DNA from: Alitta virens
Lineage: Eukaryota > Annelida > Polychaeta > Phyllodocida > Nereididae
Direction of reading: 5' to 3'
Assembly: GCA_932294295.1 (NCBI GenBank)
Contig: OW028584.1
Location: 21,669,638-21,733,637, forward strand
Length of the DNA stretch: 64,000 nucleotides
Shown: positions 1 through 11,507 of the stretch, piece after piece
Layout of the letters: each line of letters starts with the position of its first letter
Numbering within the stretch: the first letter of the stretch is position 1
Notes under the pieces: generated by a model
Seen by the model: only the letters and a program-made list of their open reading frames with translations
What the model was told of the DNA's origin: nothing
The model's database searches: none
Program-made: the position numbers and the translations under genes

Positions 1-552
1 CATCAGTAATGTTGATAAAACAGGGGAGTGGTTAACATACCCAAAAGACAACCACCAGGCAGTTTGGGCTTTCTCCTAATTTCTTTTCCCACCTCATCTT
101 AGAGTTTTTATGCATAAAAACGAGGAAAAACAAAAAAGAGAAACCAATAAAAAACATAAAGCAAAACAAGAAATAACTCAAAAAAAAAAAAAAAAGAAGT
201 TCTTTCCAGAACCCTTGAGTCTGTTGGATAACCATGCCATCTCAGCGGCCGTGACCTTCACCAAGGCTGAGCAACGTTATTAGGGGCAATAAACCAAAAT
301 GGCGGCCTCCTATTGGTTGCTAAGGACTTGCGTCACTACTGCCACCTGTTGGAGTGAGCGGGTAAAGAACACCAGGGGTCGTTTTATGACCAAACATATT
401 TAGCAACACTCTTGATTGCTTTTGTGAAACTGATCACTCATAATTCATGTCCACATCAACGGGAACATGTTTCCTGAGTTAGCAACTTGTTTCCTGAGTT
501 AGCAACTTGTTTATTTGTTTGTTTATCACATACACATCTAACTGTTCAGTCT
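1..552. other. unassigned DNA left of SINE-1
   Basis: No gene seen. The stretch holds an A-run near 178-195, a GC-richer patch at 225-380 with a CCAAT-type word (tcctattggttgc) beside an aaaatggcggcc word, and a two-copy 20-bp direct repeat (468-487, 488-507). A similar tcctattg / aaaatggcg pairing recurs near 13135-13205, so the patch may be an old dispersed repeat rather than a promoter. Confidence 0.5.
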
Positions 553-564
553 GACGTCTTCAAT

Positions 565-746
565 GGGTGGGTGATTTGGGCTTTAAGTCCTGTATTTCTG
601 CACCAGTTGGGCTAATTAGGACAGGCAGAGACCATGGCAATGAGACGAAGGATGAAACAGCCATCCAACTTAGGCTCGACCGGGAATTTGAATCCGGGAC
701 CCAGCGGTTGGAAGCCCAGAGCGCTACCTCTGAGCTAGGCCCCATT
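565..746 (-). mobile_element. SINE-1 copy 1 (tRNA-derived retroposon)
   Basis: Read on the minus strand, the copy starts ggggcctagctcagaggtag, which fits a pol III A box (TAGCTCAGAGG). About 45 bases on is a B-box-like ggattcaaattcc, followed by a non-tRNA body (gttggatggctgtttcatcc through agcccaactggtgcagaaat). It is flanked by a 12-bp target duplication, gacgtcttcaat at 553-564 and ggcgtcttcaat at 747-758, with one mismatch. The same body occurs at 15395-15559 and in part at 25798-25928. Its spread would have depended on a LINE reverse transcriptase acting in trans; none is present here. Confidence 0.8.
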
Positions 747-758
747 GGCGTCTTCAAT

Positions 759-1072
759 ACCAAGTCTAGCTTTCAGGTTTATAAAATGTTAAACCTGGTT
801 AATAAGCCATCATCTACAGTGTGACTCTTGACACTAGACCACTAGGCAGCAGCCACCATCTTGATCACAAAATCCTAACCAAAATAACAAACTCATAAGT
901 TACTTTGTCATCGAACCTGTATAAACTAACCACATAATCATGGAAAGTTTTGAACCCACATATCTGGATAAACTTTAGAATATAAAGTTATATAGCTTAT
1001 GATTTGACAGAAATTTCTGTGAAATTCACCCAACAACTTCCTATATTATGCTAATAAAATAAAGCCAAATGC
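759..1072. other. unassigned AT-rich DNA
   Basis: Nothing recognised. A short gacactagaccactagg word near 830-845 resembles the antisense tRNA-like end of SINEs elsewhere in the window, but no body follows. Confidence 0.4.
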
Positions 1073-1549
1073 ATGAAGTTTGCTAGTTTCCCAGTTTTTG
1101 GAAACCTACTATTATTTTCTTTTAGCTTCATTCAATTACTTCCGCCACCTAAACATTCAAATCTCTTTTCAACCTGCTATCCTATTAACTTCCTGATTTA
1201 TCACCTGGTAATTTTTGGGGAGAAAAGACCATTTTTTGGGTTTCCAATCTTCATAAATATCATTTATATCTTTCGCACGTGTTTAGGTCTGCAGCAAAAC
1301 ATTGGAAAACGCACGAGTTGGCTTTGTAATGTCTCAAATTCCTCACAGGGGATATTTTTATGGAATTCTGGGCAAGTCCTAACAACCTACATTCCAAAGC
1401 TGATCCAGTTATATGTGTTTACATCCACACTGTCATCAGTAATGCCCCTACCTACATTCAAACACACCCCTGAGGATCAGCTACGCAGCTACCTGAGCCT
1501 CCATGTTGCTGGAAATCAAAGTAAACCAAAAAAAAAATATACTGGCTAA
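1073..1549 (+). CDS. 158-codon open frame, unrecognised
   Basis: This is the longest ATG-to-stop frame in the window. The first ~25 residues are hydrophobic (Leu/Phe-rich after a single Lys), which could mimic a signal peptide, and a Lys-rich end precedes the stop. I see no domain, cysteine pattern or repeat. Codon positions do not show a clear coding periodicity, and Phe/Leu/Ser/Ile richness follows from the pyrimidine-rich strand. A frame this long is only mildly unexpected by chance among all frames of 64 kb. It could be a fragment of an unknown transposon, an exon, or chance. I would not call it a gene without transcript support. Confidence 0.17.
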   Translation: MKFASFPVFGNLLLFSFSFIQLLPPPKHSNLFSTCYPINFLIYHLVIFGEKRPFFGFPIFINIIYIFRTCLGLQQNIGKRTSWLCNVSNSSQGIFLWNSGQVLTTYIPKLIQLYVFTSTLSSVMPLPTFKHTPEDQLRSYLSLHVAGNQSKPKKKYTG

Positions 1550-1626
1550 GTGAACTGTAGCATTTCATGTTATGTCTTGCAGTTAGTTCACTTAATGTTG
1601 ACTTGTTGAGGTGATTGTCAAAATGC

Positions 1627-1836
1627 GTCAGTCAATCCGGCCACCAGTCAGACAGTACGTCAGTAAGTACCTCAGTCCGTCGAGCTGTCTGTCACTCTGT
1701 CTGTGCTGCTGATAGATAGATAGATAGATAGATAGATAAGACAGACATATAGATAGATAGATAGATAGATAAGACAGACATATAGATAGATAGATAGATA
1801 GATAGCTAGATAGATAGACAGACAGATAGATAGATA
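1627..1836. repeat. CAGT-like words then GATA microsatellite
   Basis: Degenerate gtcagt/cagtc words at 1627-1700 lead into an ATAG (GATA) array at 1711-1836. The array has a higher-order pattern: runs of gatagata are broken twice by aagacagacatat, giving a unit of roughly 35 bp. The minus-strand open frames here translate the repeat and are not genes. Confidence 0.9.
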
Positions 1837-1929
1837 CAAGGAAACAATGAAGTTCGGCCAAAATATAGTTATACCCCATTTGTGACGCTTCAACCATGTA
1901 CAACAAGTCATGATATGTCCTGCACTTAC

Positions 1930-1976
1930 CATTTCGACAAGCCATAACGGCATGGCCACTCTCATTTTATGCCAGA
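1930..1976 (-). CDS. weak candidate 47-bp exon
   Basis: On the minus strand an AG acceptor (gatgattttag) precedes 47 bases that end in AATG followed by gtaagtgcag, a near-ideal donor. Only one frame is open; it reads WHKMRVAMPLWLVEM and needs one base from an upstream exon. The acceptor has a poor pyrimidine tract. The PLWL core recalls a motif in GINS A/B domains, but that is a very loose resemblance and I do not assign it. A chance combination is quite possible. Confidence 0.12.
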
Positions 1977-2220
1977 CTAAAATCATCTTCCAGTTTACAG
2001 CACTATAACAGATTCACTTTCTACAAGTTTATAGCAGAAACCCTATTGGCAGAATCCTGGAACTTGCATAAGTGCCCCTCCCTTCAGTCACTGAAAAACA
2101 TTTCAAGACGAACCATAACACTGTGATAGTAAACATCAAATTCTAAAAATATCAGGAGTAAATGAAAGCAGAAGCTCCGAGGTGCCAGACAGCAATATCA
2201 GGATGCCCTACAAGTTCAGT

Positions 2221-2254
2221 CTGCTGCTGCTGCTGCTGCTGCTGCTACTGCTGC
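2221..2254. repeat. CTG trinucleotide repeat
   Basis: About eleven CTG/CTA units, with one CTA interruption near the end. No surrounding open frame gives a convincing poly-residue protein. Confidence 0.95.
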
Positions 2255-4134
2255 ATACCTGCAACTACCTGATGACTTCCCACCTGCCTGAGAGAGGGGT
2301 GTAACAGAAGTAGTCAAAAAAATGCAGGTTTAACCTAAGAGTTTGAGGCTAGAAGTGCTGCAAGTTCAAGCACAACATATTCACATATCCACCAAGAGAA
2401 AATAACGCTATAGTGAGTTACTAGGAAGTGTGCAGACTCAGCCTCCAGACTGGTTCACAGTTCATTGTGCTGGCAATGTAGAATACAATGTTAGGCAACA
2501 TTTGGGCATAACTATAAAAATAGCAATTAATTTGTTGGCCCCATAACTTTGATAACACTTCAATATATTACTGGAGTTATCTTAATTTAGTTTTTCAGAG
2601 TAACTGTCTTTTTTAATCTTTTTTTTCCCCTATTTTTTAGGAAATTAAAGAAGTTTTATGCAAGTCAGTGGACTAATCTAGACTTGAAAAGACCCAAAAT
2701 AGTTCAAAACAACCATTGAGGAGCATTTTTTCCTTGTTCCATATTTTGTTTTGACAAGACGATGCCCCCTTTTTACCCCGGTTCTGTGATTGAACACTCG
2801 TGTGTCAAATGAGCACAAAATTAACACATTAGTCATATCGTCTTCAGAGGCAATTTCTGGTGCCATTTTGACTAGTCAATGTAACACTGCAGAGCCCATT
2901 TAAAAAAAGCAAAATTGGGGCTCATCAATCCTCGCCCATGTAATTGGCCTGTTCAGTTTTTCTGACAAAATTTTGAGTAATCCCATCTAGAGCAACAGAT
3001 ACAGTGCCAAGAGAAAGATTAGGTTTTTGTATCAGCACCAATAGGAGTAACTGGATCTCCCTGAAGTACAATTTATAAGGCTAACGAGTTTCAAAATAAA
3101 CATTACCCTACTGAATGAAGTAACTTAAGGCGAATAATGGGGCAAATGATACGGTCACTTTGTCATATATTAGCACTGTATATGCCTGTATATTCCTGCT
3201 TTCTTTATTCACATACAGGGGCTTAAAACAGTCTTTTCTCTTGAAGCTTGGTCTCTAGGTTTAAATCAAGAAAATACTGATGTTTATTTTTGCCACTGAT
3301 GCAATGCCTGATTGCCTCATAGACATTAAAATTACCTGTCAGAGATTTTCCTGTCTTCAAACTGTCAGGGTCTGTTTGTCCTTCTGTCCATCTACTGTTT
3401 TCTGTTCTTTATCTGTGATGAATTTTCACTATGGCTTACACATTCTTGCTATCTTCCAATTTTTCTTTAATTTCATAGTTGTCAGTTCACGTTATTACTT
3501 TTTTCGTCAACAACCATTTTTCTTTTTACAATATATTACATATTCTTTCTTTTTACCATAATACAAATATATTGTTAGTAATCTTTCTAAGCCACTTTCC
3601 ACCGTTCTTCTGCAGCCAGTAGCTACCACTGGAAGGCTAAACGAAGTACTGGTGCCGCCTCCAGTGGTGAGAGTCAGAACCACAGCCACCTGTGAAACTT
3701 TTTTCGTCTCTTTTTCACCTCGGCTACAAGTTAACAGCTCAGCCAAACTGACTCCTCGGCTCTCTTCAAAGTTGTAGAAAGAATTAGCTAAATGTCAAAC
3801 GGTTTCTCAGAGAGAAACATGCAAAATATAATGCGACAGATGCTGAAAACAGTTCACCAGTGCATTTGACGTTTGGAATGACTATTCACATGCATGTTAT
3901 GACTTATTTACAAATGCGTCATAAATATTATATAAATTAATACATCAAAAATAGTTTAGATACTAAATCTTTATTAAATACACGTGGTACAATGTTTACA
4001 CTACATACTGACAGAGTGTATGAATTATCTAAAATTTTCGATTCAATTACTATAAATACATTAAACTTCAAATATATGATATTAGTGAGATGGTCGTAAG
4101 GTAAGGTTGAAATGTATACAATGAAAGCCCACCA
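2255..4134. other. unassigned non-coding DNA
   Basis: No gene or well-formed mobile element seen. There is a strong plus-strand acceptor-like tract ending in ttttttag at 2640 with no matching donor, a T/C-rich stretch at 3440-3600, and a short inverted repeat around 3620-3670 (ccagtagctaccactgg / ctccagtggtgag). Confidence 0.45.
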
Positions 4135-4325
4135 TTAAAAGAACCCAATATTAAGACCACCTCAATTGAAAGATTTCCATGACACGCAAAACAGCCAATA
4201 CTGATTACATGGTTAATTGTGGATGAGTCCCAAAACTGATGTCATAATACAAAAAGTTCCAAAACTTAGGACAACCTCGATATAGAGGCCACTGCTACCA
4301 GCCAGTAGTCTTAATGTGGAGTTCT
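4135..4325. mobile_element. pogo-like MITE fragment
   Basis: Contains the family words taagaccacctcaattg, acaacctcgatatagagg and tagtcttaatgtgg. These match the terminal module seen intact at the right end of the window. Diverged and without clear ends. Confidence 0.5.
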
Positions 4326-6098
4326 ACTCTATACATGTTCAGCAACAGGTATCACATGATTGTCATGTTATTTTAGGCCAGTTACTTTGTTATTGTTTTT
4401 GTGTGTAGCATATTTTGACAAGTGCTAGATATCTCCTTGTAGTACTCCTTATCTCATTGTTATTTTTGCTACAACCTTATCTCTGCTATGATTGCTAGCT
4501 GTGCAAATCGCCACCAGGGGGCCAGAGTATTATACTCCACCTGGTGGTTATTGGCTAAGTTAGCGAGCCATCTCCCCCCAGGCACTATTCGTATTGATGT
4601 ATTGGAGAAGTTGAAAGAACTTTTCATACTTTTTATACAACTCCAAACTGGACTGTCTTATATTTTTCTTTCTTAACTTCAGTTTGTAAGTGTCACTTGT
4701 CTTCTCGAAGACTTTTGGCTCAATGATTGAATTGACACCTCAATAAAAACAGAAGAAAATTTCAGAAACAGCATTAAAGAGATCATTAGAAATCAAGGGA
4801 GAAACAGAAAGACAAAAAGAAAATATACCCTCTTTGGAAACTAACAAATAGCCACGTAAACATTTTCTTATTCTTTTGCAGGGAAATTTGGGCAAGAAAG
4901 GTATTTCATATAACTTCTAAGTCTTCTCAATATATTCTCAGAATATTTAGAATATGTGAGCAAATATCATTTTCTTAATCTAAGTTCCATCAGCTTGCAA
5001 AAACATAAATCAGCAGTCATTGATGGACTGACGAAAGCAGTACTTGAAAACACTGACTATGTTGGACTAGAAATCATTCTCAGAGTGTGATGGGTTTATC
5101 ATGATGTCTTGGGAATTCAATCTGCTCATAGCTTCATTTTGTTTGTACACATTATTTAGTAATCATATAACATTAAAAATACAATGTCTTTTGTCTTCCA
5201 TGTTCCATATGAACAACCCATGTACACTGTACAGGAAATACAGCACATAGACGCATGAACACGTTTCTTAATAAAAAAGACTTCTAAAAAGTGCAACTGA
5301 CAGATTCAGACAGCTGTAACTCTAAAAACAAAACAAAACATCCATGGGAACTAGATCACACCATAATGTCAACATGGCTGTATCAGACACCATATGCCCT
5401 CTAAACGACTAAGACCATTTGAAGAGTTTCAACATCTTCATGATAAATGATCAGTACACGACATAGAAAGACAGACAACAGAAAGACAGACAAAAGAAAG
5501 ACAGACATACAATTAGTCAACATACATAGTGAGGATTATTGTATTTACAATATTTTCTAATGTTTCACAATCCTCATAATTCATTTATTTAAATTTTTGT
5601 TCAATCTGTTTGTTTATTCATTACTAACGGTATTAGAGATACGCCCATGATTTTATCATATAATATCTTTATTTTCTTTTTTTCTCCCAGAGGATGGCCC
5701 AAAGTATTATTTTGGGGTCTCCCTGACAACTGTGCTAATAATAAAAAAAGTCTATTACTCTCAAGCACACTGTAAATTTCAAAGAGTAAAAGTCCAAACA
5801 TGCTCTGCACAAACCCTTTGAGACATTTTAACTCTACAATTCATTCGGTTTTATCTGACAAGTCAGTCAAACATAGCCAATGTCAAGCTTTAGTTATAAA
5901 GACAAACTTCTTAAAATATCTCCCTTAACAAGGAAATGACTAAATTAAAGGCCGACTTAGTCACTTAGTTCTAGACAGTACAAATGTCGAAGATCAGAGT
6001 GAAAAACCATTTTCAGACCTAGACCACCATTACCACTTTGCAATCACCATCACTAAAGCTGAAGCAGATTTCCATAATACCCCTTTAAAACATAACAT
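4326..6098. other. unassigned non-coding DNA
   Basis: No gene seen. At 4510-4550 there is a short inverted pair, ccaccaggggg / ccacctggtgg, like the edge of repeat R2. At 4861-4905 a strong acceptor tract ending tttgcag is followed after 19 bases by a fair donor (aaag-gtattt), too short to judge as an exon. Confidence 0.4.
5466..5510. repeat. 15-bp tandem repeat, 3 copies
   Basis: Three head-to-tail units of gaaagacagacaaca with small changes in the last three bases. Confidence 0.9.
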
Positions 6099-6510
6099 TA
6101 GTGGTGGGAATCGGTTTCATTCTCCAAACCAATCATCGGTTGTGGGAAACCGACTGATGATCAGTTCATAATCGGTTTGAACGTCCTCCACGATATCCAT
6201 CACAACATCCAACTTAAGACGGATGTAAGTCAATATTGTAAGATAAATTATACATTCATGGATCATATACCTATTGATACGGCTGTCACAACAGCGCTTC
6301 TGATTGGCTCAGAAGGACCGAAGACCAAAACAAAAAAAATGGCACAGCCCATGAGATTGCTGTTTGGGTAAAAAAGCCTAACAAATTTGTTCCCCACTGG
6401 CTAGTGATGCATTCCGGCTAAAATCGATTGCACATTTTTGCTTCTAAGTGCTTGTTTAATGGCCTGAAACGACTGACTTTCGACTCTAGTCAATCATCGT
6501 CCCACAACTA
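6099..6510. mobile_element. hAT-like MITE with imperfect terminal repeats
   Basis: The left end reads TAGTGGTGGGAATCGG. The reverse complement of the right end reads TAGTTGTGGGACGATG, giving roughly 16-bp imperfect terminal inverted repeats. Inside the left end, aatcggtt/aaccgat words recur as sub-terminal repeats, typical of hAT transposase-binding regions. The flanking 8-mers (cataacat, aaaaatat) agree at only five positions, so the target duplication is decayed or misjudged. No transposase is present. The class assignment rests on the TAGTGGTGGG end and is an inference. Confidence 0.55.
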
Positions 6511-7713
6511 AAAAATATACCTTTCAAATAAACTGCCAACCTTCAAAAAATAACATTAATTTACCCTGTAACCTATAATGCTGTCTATAACAAATATCAT
6601 ATTTCACTGAGAGCGGATATATCTGCCCAGTTCTCTTGATATGGAACTATATAATTGAAAGACCACACACTACTTTCAGAATAGGGCGCTATTTTTATCC
6701 CCAGTGTAACTCTCCAATCAAAGAGATCCCAAGCACTGTGACGTCATTCTCCACATAGACTGGAGAGTTCCACAAGAGGTTTTTTTCGCCTCCTTCACAG
6801 GAAACCTTTCAATGGGCACGTGGAGGACAATTAAGTCACGTGACTGGGCCCTTGTGCTCTTCGGTCAGAGAGGAAGGGGATGCTTGTAGAGGGCAGCACT
6901 AGATGCCACGAGCCGTGGACCTCATGTTACTATCTTTCATTTATACGAGTATTCAATACAATTCGCATTCCAATAAAAAATATATAGCAAAAGTGTATAG
7001 AAGTTGGGAGGCTCAATTGACAAGGCACTAAGCAGCTCACTAGGTCCTAGGTTCGATTCTCTGGTCTATACTCTTAATAAATTACTCCAAGAGCAAAATT
7101 AATTTTATGAATAAGTTTTGAAAAATATATTAGGTTAATATATTACAGTAATAAACTTTCATGGAATGCACCATTGATAGATCTTAAACTTTGTTGTAGG
7201 CATTATATTGAAGACTGAAAATGAGATCAAATCTCGTTTAGGCATTAGGCCTATATCGTACATTTATGATTGAAAATTAGCTCACAAAGTGACAAAGATC
7301 AATGAACTTTTATCGGGTAATAATTTTAATTAAGATGTACCACTAAACCACAGCGTAAAGTAAAATTATCATTCATAATCATTATATGATAATCTTGGGG
7401 AGACTTCAGAAACCAGAGAAGGGGTAAAGAGATAAACCCTATCCTGGTTCACCTGCATACCAACAGGTGGCAAGATAAAATACCAGGGGAGACTCTACAG
7501 TACATGAGACACCCTCTTGAGGTAAAACATTTTTGCTATAGTAACCACAAAAACTAGGAGTAAGAAAGGTAAAATTGTGATCAACAATGAAATGAAAATT
7601 CAGGGTTAAGCAGCAGAACAACCCATACAACTTAGAAAGGTCCATGTTTGAGTGCATCAGCCATTGTGAATTTTTGTTTGACAATTCAACACAAAACTTG
7701 AATGGCGAAATTC
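6511..7713. other. unassigned DNA with one GTCACGTGAC site
   Basis: No gene seen. A GC-richer patch at 6700-6910 has an inverted taactctccaat / gactggagagttcc pair, TGACGTCA at 6739-6746 and GTCACGTGAC at 6835-6844. This could be a regulatory patch or an old repeat; nothing here decides between them. Confidence 0.4.
7005..7075 (+). mobile_element. tRNA-like SINE head
   Basis: An A-box-like aggctcaattgacaagg is followed about 35 bases later by a near-perfect B box, ggttcgattct. It does not fold as a convincing functional tRNA gene in this reading and no poly-T terminator follows. A truncated or old SINE is more likely. Confidence 0.4.
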
Positions 7714-8032
7714 TAAACACTTTGTGCTGTCACCCCACAGCTCAGCGACCTAATTATGTACATGTTTTGCTCGTTTACTCATCTAAAGTAAATTATTTAA
7801 TTTATCTTGTAGTCTACAGGCAGGCTTAAAAGAATAATTAGCAATTCAGAAAAATTGCCTTAACTTAAAAAATTGGAATCCATTTCTTTTGTATCTTTAA
7901 GAGAAGATTTCTTAAGTCTATACTCAGCCTATCAGCTACATAGTTTAACCAATCATTTTGTTTAAGTAGCAAAGAATGTCCATAATTAGGTCGCTGGGCT
8001 GTTAGGTGTCAGCCCACAGTGTAAAGTGTGTT
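7714..8032. mobile_element. MITE-D copy 1
   Basis: About 320 bp with ~45-bp terminal inverted repeats. The left arm runs through cacagctcagcgacctaatt and the right arm mirrors it as aattaggtcgctgggctgtt. A second copy lies in reverse orientation at 51026-51408, and a fragment at 12480-12512. No coding capacity. Superfamily unknown because no clear target duplication is visible. Confidence 0.7.
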
Positions 8033-9894
8033 GGGACATCAGTTCCCACCTGACTACTTGAAAAAGACTCACGAATATACAGGTCTGCAGAGCGTAGGCT
8101 TATTCTTTTAAAAACCTTTTGCCACTAAAGCCAATTAACATTTATCCAATATTACTGACGACGTCGTTACACTATTACGACGTCACAAAACTCGTGGGGA
8201 AAATGCCAGAATAAATGGGCGGAAGTTGAAGAGTAATTTTCCTGGCAAGGAGGAAGGGAAGTGAATGAGGAGGGAGAACTACTTCCGGATTGTCACATGA
8301 CACCCCCTCAGGGGCATGACAGTGCATTTAGGTCTGGGCACGTCTCAGTTCAGTTTCCTTATTTTAATCAAAAAATTTAATTATCAAAAGTTGGTAGTAT
8401 AAATTACACAACAGAACATTTGCAGGAGCGGCATTTTATATGAAAAGTACCAGAATATAAAATTTGTTCCATCTTAATAAATCCCATTGTTTCTGGTAGA
8501 AGGTGCTAAGAATCATTTATTGTCAAACAGTGCCACACAGCAGCAGCAGCAGCAGCAGTAGTAGTAATAGTAGTAGTAGTAGTATTTTCTACTTCAGAAT
8601 ATTTCAGCAAAACATATTGTTCCGCTTGTCACCATCTTGGACTTGTCCAAGCCTCCATTTAAGGGCATTTAAAGGAGACTCAACACTATGATTGGGCCTT
8701 AATGGGATCCTTTATTAGTAATTACAAATATCACATACATAAACACTCGAACAAATTCGCGCACATATACGAATATGGGTCAAGTGAATTTACCATTGAA
8801 ACATTGAAGAGAGCCCATTGGCTGGTTAACCTTGAAATCATGATCGAATAAATTTAAATTTCAAAATAATTATACTAGTGAAATAGTTAATATAATATTT
8901 AGGGGCTGGGCTAGGAGGGAACATCAACAAACAATCTCTAGTGAAAGCGAGGCTGCATGATAAAATGCGGACCGCGACGGACCCAGTCCGCTCCTCCTCT
9001 AACGCCAGATAATCTTATCCTGTCATTAAAACATTAACGAGTTCGGCATAACACAGATTCGCCTAAAATAAACACTATTTTGCATAAACCCTTGATTTTG
9101 GCTGAATAATTCTCCGAGATGAATAGTCTTTCAGCCAACGCGTCTTATTTCTGGCTTTTCTCAATTCTTTTTCTCCTTTATCAACTCTGAAATCTGTAGG
9201 CCATTAAAAATCATGTCAACTCCGCCCCGCCTTTTTACATAAATTTTCTCTCCATTTAATCTTGTCACATCGGAGTTCTTGTGTTTACACAGAAATTCAT
9301 CATGTCAGCTTCTTGTAAACCAAGCTTTACGCTTCAAACCACAAATTATACTTGACAAGTTGACAGTATAGGATGTCAACCCAATAAATCGTTGCATAGG
9401 GTTACAATAAAATCCGTCAACATTAAAACTCCATCGTATTACTCAATCAAATAATCCCAGACGCGGGCTAGTGGTTTTTCTAAAAATAGCCTCATGACGT
9501 CACTATACGTATAATCTAGTCACGTCGTCTGCTATAATGTCACAAATCTAAATTCTATGTTTTTGTATTATAACATGGTAACGTTTCTAAAAAAAAACTA
9601 AAACACGAACAAGATGATACAGTTTCTTAAATTTGCGTGACTTTGGTGCAAAATAAAATATCAAGCGAAGCGACCTTTGTCTTAAAAGGTGATGAAAGAA
9701 CTGTTCCGTGGCGACCTCTGACTTTCAATTACGACATTACACCTTCAGGTCAGCAAATTTTTCACACTCAAGAAAATCCCAATTGATATTTGACACGAGC
9801 AATTTCATGATATGCCATGCATGTAAATGATATATATTTTTCTCTCTGACATTTTTTTTTACGTATCTTTTTTATATATAAAATATGACTTTAC
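8033..9894. other. unassigned DNA with CAG/TAG repeat
   Basis: No gene seen. A CAG then TAG trinucleotide run occupies 8537-8584. At 8155-8196 two acgacgtc words face each other, and TGACGTCA occurs at 9495-9502. A strong minus-strand acceptor (ctctgcag near 8085) is followed after only 12 bases by a gtgagt donor. Confidence 0.45.
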
Positions 9895-9898
9895 TTAC

Positions 9899-9983
9899 AG
9901 TGCGTGGCTCTCAGCAGGGCTTCTTCCAAAAGGGGATCTTAGGGATCTGAAATTAACAGAAAATCTTACAACATATAATGCTT
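9899..9983 (-). CDS. candidate exon with two in-frame acceptors
   Basis: On the minus strand the donor is CACT followed by gtaagtaaag. Two strong acceptors precede it: tttttttctcacag (exon from 9983, 85 bp) and tttctgttaatttcag (exon from 9946, 48 bp). Both give the same open frame. The shared part reads SLRSPFGRSPAESHA and is Ser/Arg/Pro-rich; the extension adds ALYVVRFSVNF. The long form needs one base from the previous exon, which the candidate at 14834-14879 supplies; the short form needs two. Three strong splice signals together argue for a real exon, but the protein family is unknown and it could be untranslated. Confidence 0.32.
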
Positions 9984-10120
9984 CTGTGAGAAAAAAAAAA
10001 TAACCCAAAAATAATTTACATCACGTCTTATATTGTTTATTCAAATACACTGGTTCCAACCGGTTCATTCAGCTCTACTAGTTTGTAAAACACTGGAAAG
10101 ATTTACGGTCGCATCATCAG

Positions 10121-10155
10121 AATAGAATAGAATAGAATAGAATAGAATAAAATAG
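10121..10155. repeat. AATAG pentanucleotide repeat
   Basis: Seven aatag units, the last two degenerate. A related array sits at 43480-43528. Confidence 0.95.
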
Positions 10156-11085
10156 ACAAGAAAAGAATAATAGGTACATTTGCAACCAATGCTAACATAC
10201 ATAGGTTGAAACCGTTGCAATTTACATAGGCAGAAATAACTAGAAAGTTGAGGGCGCATTGCGATGTGCCCTGTGCTGGCTACTGAGGTTCAAGGGCTTC
10301 ACCCACAGTGTCTGCAAGGAGGACCACAATATTTCAAGGGCTTCTTGAAGTCAAAAAGTGGTCTTTGATTATATTGGGACATAGTATTCACAATTTCAGG
10401 ACCCACTGTTTTGGTGCTGCCATGCTGCAGATAATAATATATGTAGCACAAAGTTCAGTGCAACTGCTTATTGTCACCTCTTAAGAGCAGCCACCTGCCA
10501 TAAGAGGCCAGTCTGACTCCCCTTCCCCCCAAAAATATTTAAAAAAATACTATAAACCAAATCTGTTCCTGGATTAAACAACCCCCTTCATGGTTTCAGC
10601 AGCCGTGGCTTTAGCAGCCAAAATGGCCACTTACCCAGTAGTGCACTTTCCTTTAACTGTCTCCTACACATAACATACCATGAAAATTTTCTGTACAGCC
10701 TACGACACAACAGCAGTAACAAGAACTAAGTTCTTTCTGGCAACCTTATATCCCATTTTAGTTTGCACACCGTCCACCAGGGTGACACTTAGGAGGAAGT
10801 GGGCTGCACCGCTCCCACCCTCACTCCACCCAAGAATACTAATGCTAAATTTGCTTAATCAGCATTCTATCCACTTCCTGTCACGTGATCACATTGCCAA
10901 TAAAGGGCGTGGTAGAGGGGGTGCTTAAGTAAATTCACTGTGTGTCACCAGGTGGCAGTTTGGCTAAGACAATTACGAAGCACTAATTCTCCACTGTACA
11001 CGACAGCAGACGACAATTTCTGGCGTCAGTCCACCAAATTCAACAACAGCAAAACAACTCCATTCTTAGAAATTGGGCACCGTGT
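10156..11085. other. unassigned non-coding DNA
   Basis: No gene seen. A GTCACGTGAT word near 10880 is one base off the GTCACGTGAC word that recurs in the window. Two short plus-strand frames (10680-10928, 10940-11248) show no domain. Confidence 0.4.
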
Positions 11086-11183
11086 TAGTATCATCTCATC
11101 GTTACCTCTGCCTTGCCTGCGCCTGTATCAACCAATACTACCAGGCACTACAAGCAGATGTAATGATGAGATAACACAATTTA
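11086..11183. mobile_element. SINE-2 tail fragments, inverted pair
   Basis: The SINE-2 3' signature appears on both strands about 75 bp apart: atctcatcgttacctctgcc, then the reverse form gcagatgtaatgatgagat. The bodies are missing, so these are tail remnants or a tail-to-tail insertion. Confidence 0.5.
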
Positions 11184-11440
11184 TAAGGATTAGATTTTCC
11201 GACATGCTTGACTGTAGCAGCACTCCAGGAGTGGCGTCTCTGACTTGATCAAACGCAGACAGTGACTTGAAGGCCTTTCACAGAACACTGATAAGATAAG
11301 TCACCCAATAACTTCCAGTTGTAATCGCAAGGCATCATGGGGAAATTCAGCACACGGTCTTTATATATTCAATGACGTCATAATAGCCAACCCATGATAT
11401 GTAATTATTGGCAACTGTGACGTCATTAGCTTAATCAAAC

Positions 11441-11507
11441 CAAGATTCGAACCCAACACTTTCAGTGTACCTGGCCTTAACCACTACACCACTACACCAC
11501 CACACTC
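11441..11507 (-). mobile_element. SINE-2 tRNA-like head
   Basis: Antisense B box (gattcgaaccc) followed by ccttaaccactacaccac, the antisense A-box side, as in other minus-strand SINE-2 copies. Only the head remains. TGACGTCA at 11418-11425 lies just before it. Confidence 0.55.

Noticed and set aside
1711..1836. CRISPR-like spaced repeats
   Set aside because: Spacing comes from interrupted GATA units; eukaryotic microsatellite.
8055..8085. 12-base microexon between ctctgcag and gtgagt on the minus strand
   Set aside because: Too short to assess and no neighbouring candidate fits it in particular.
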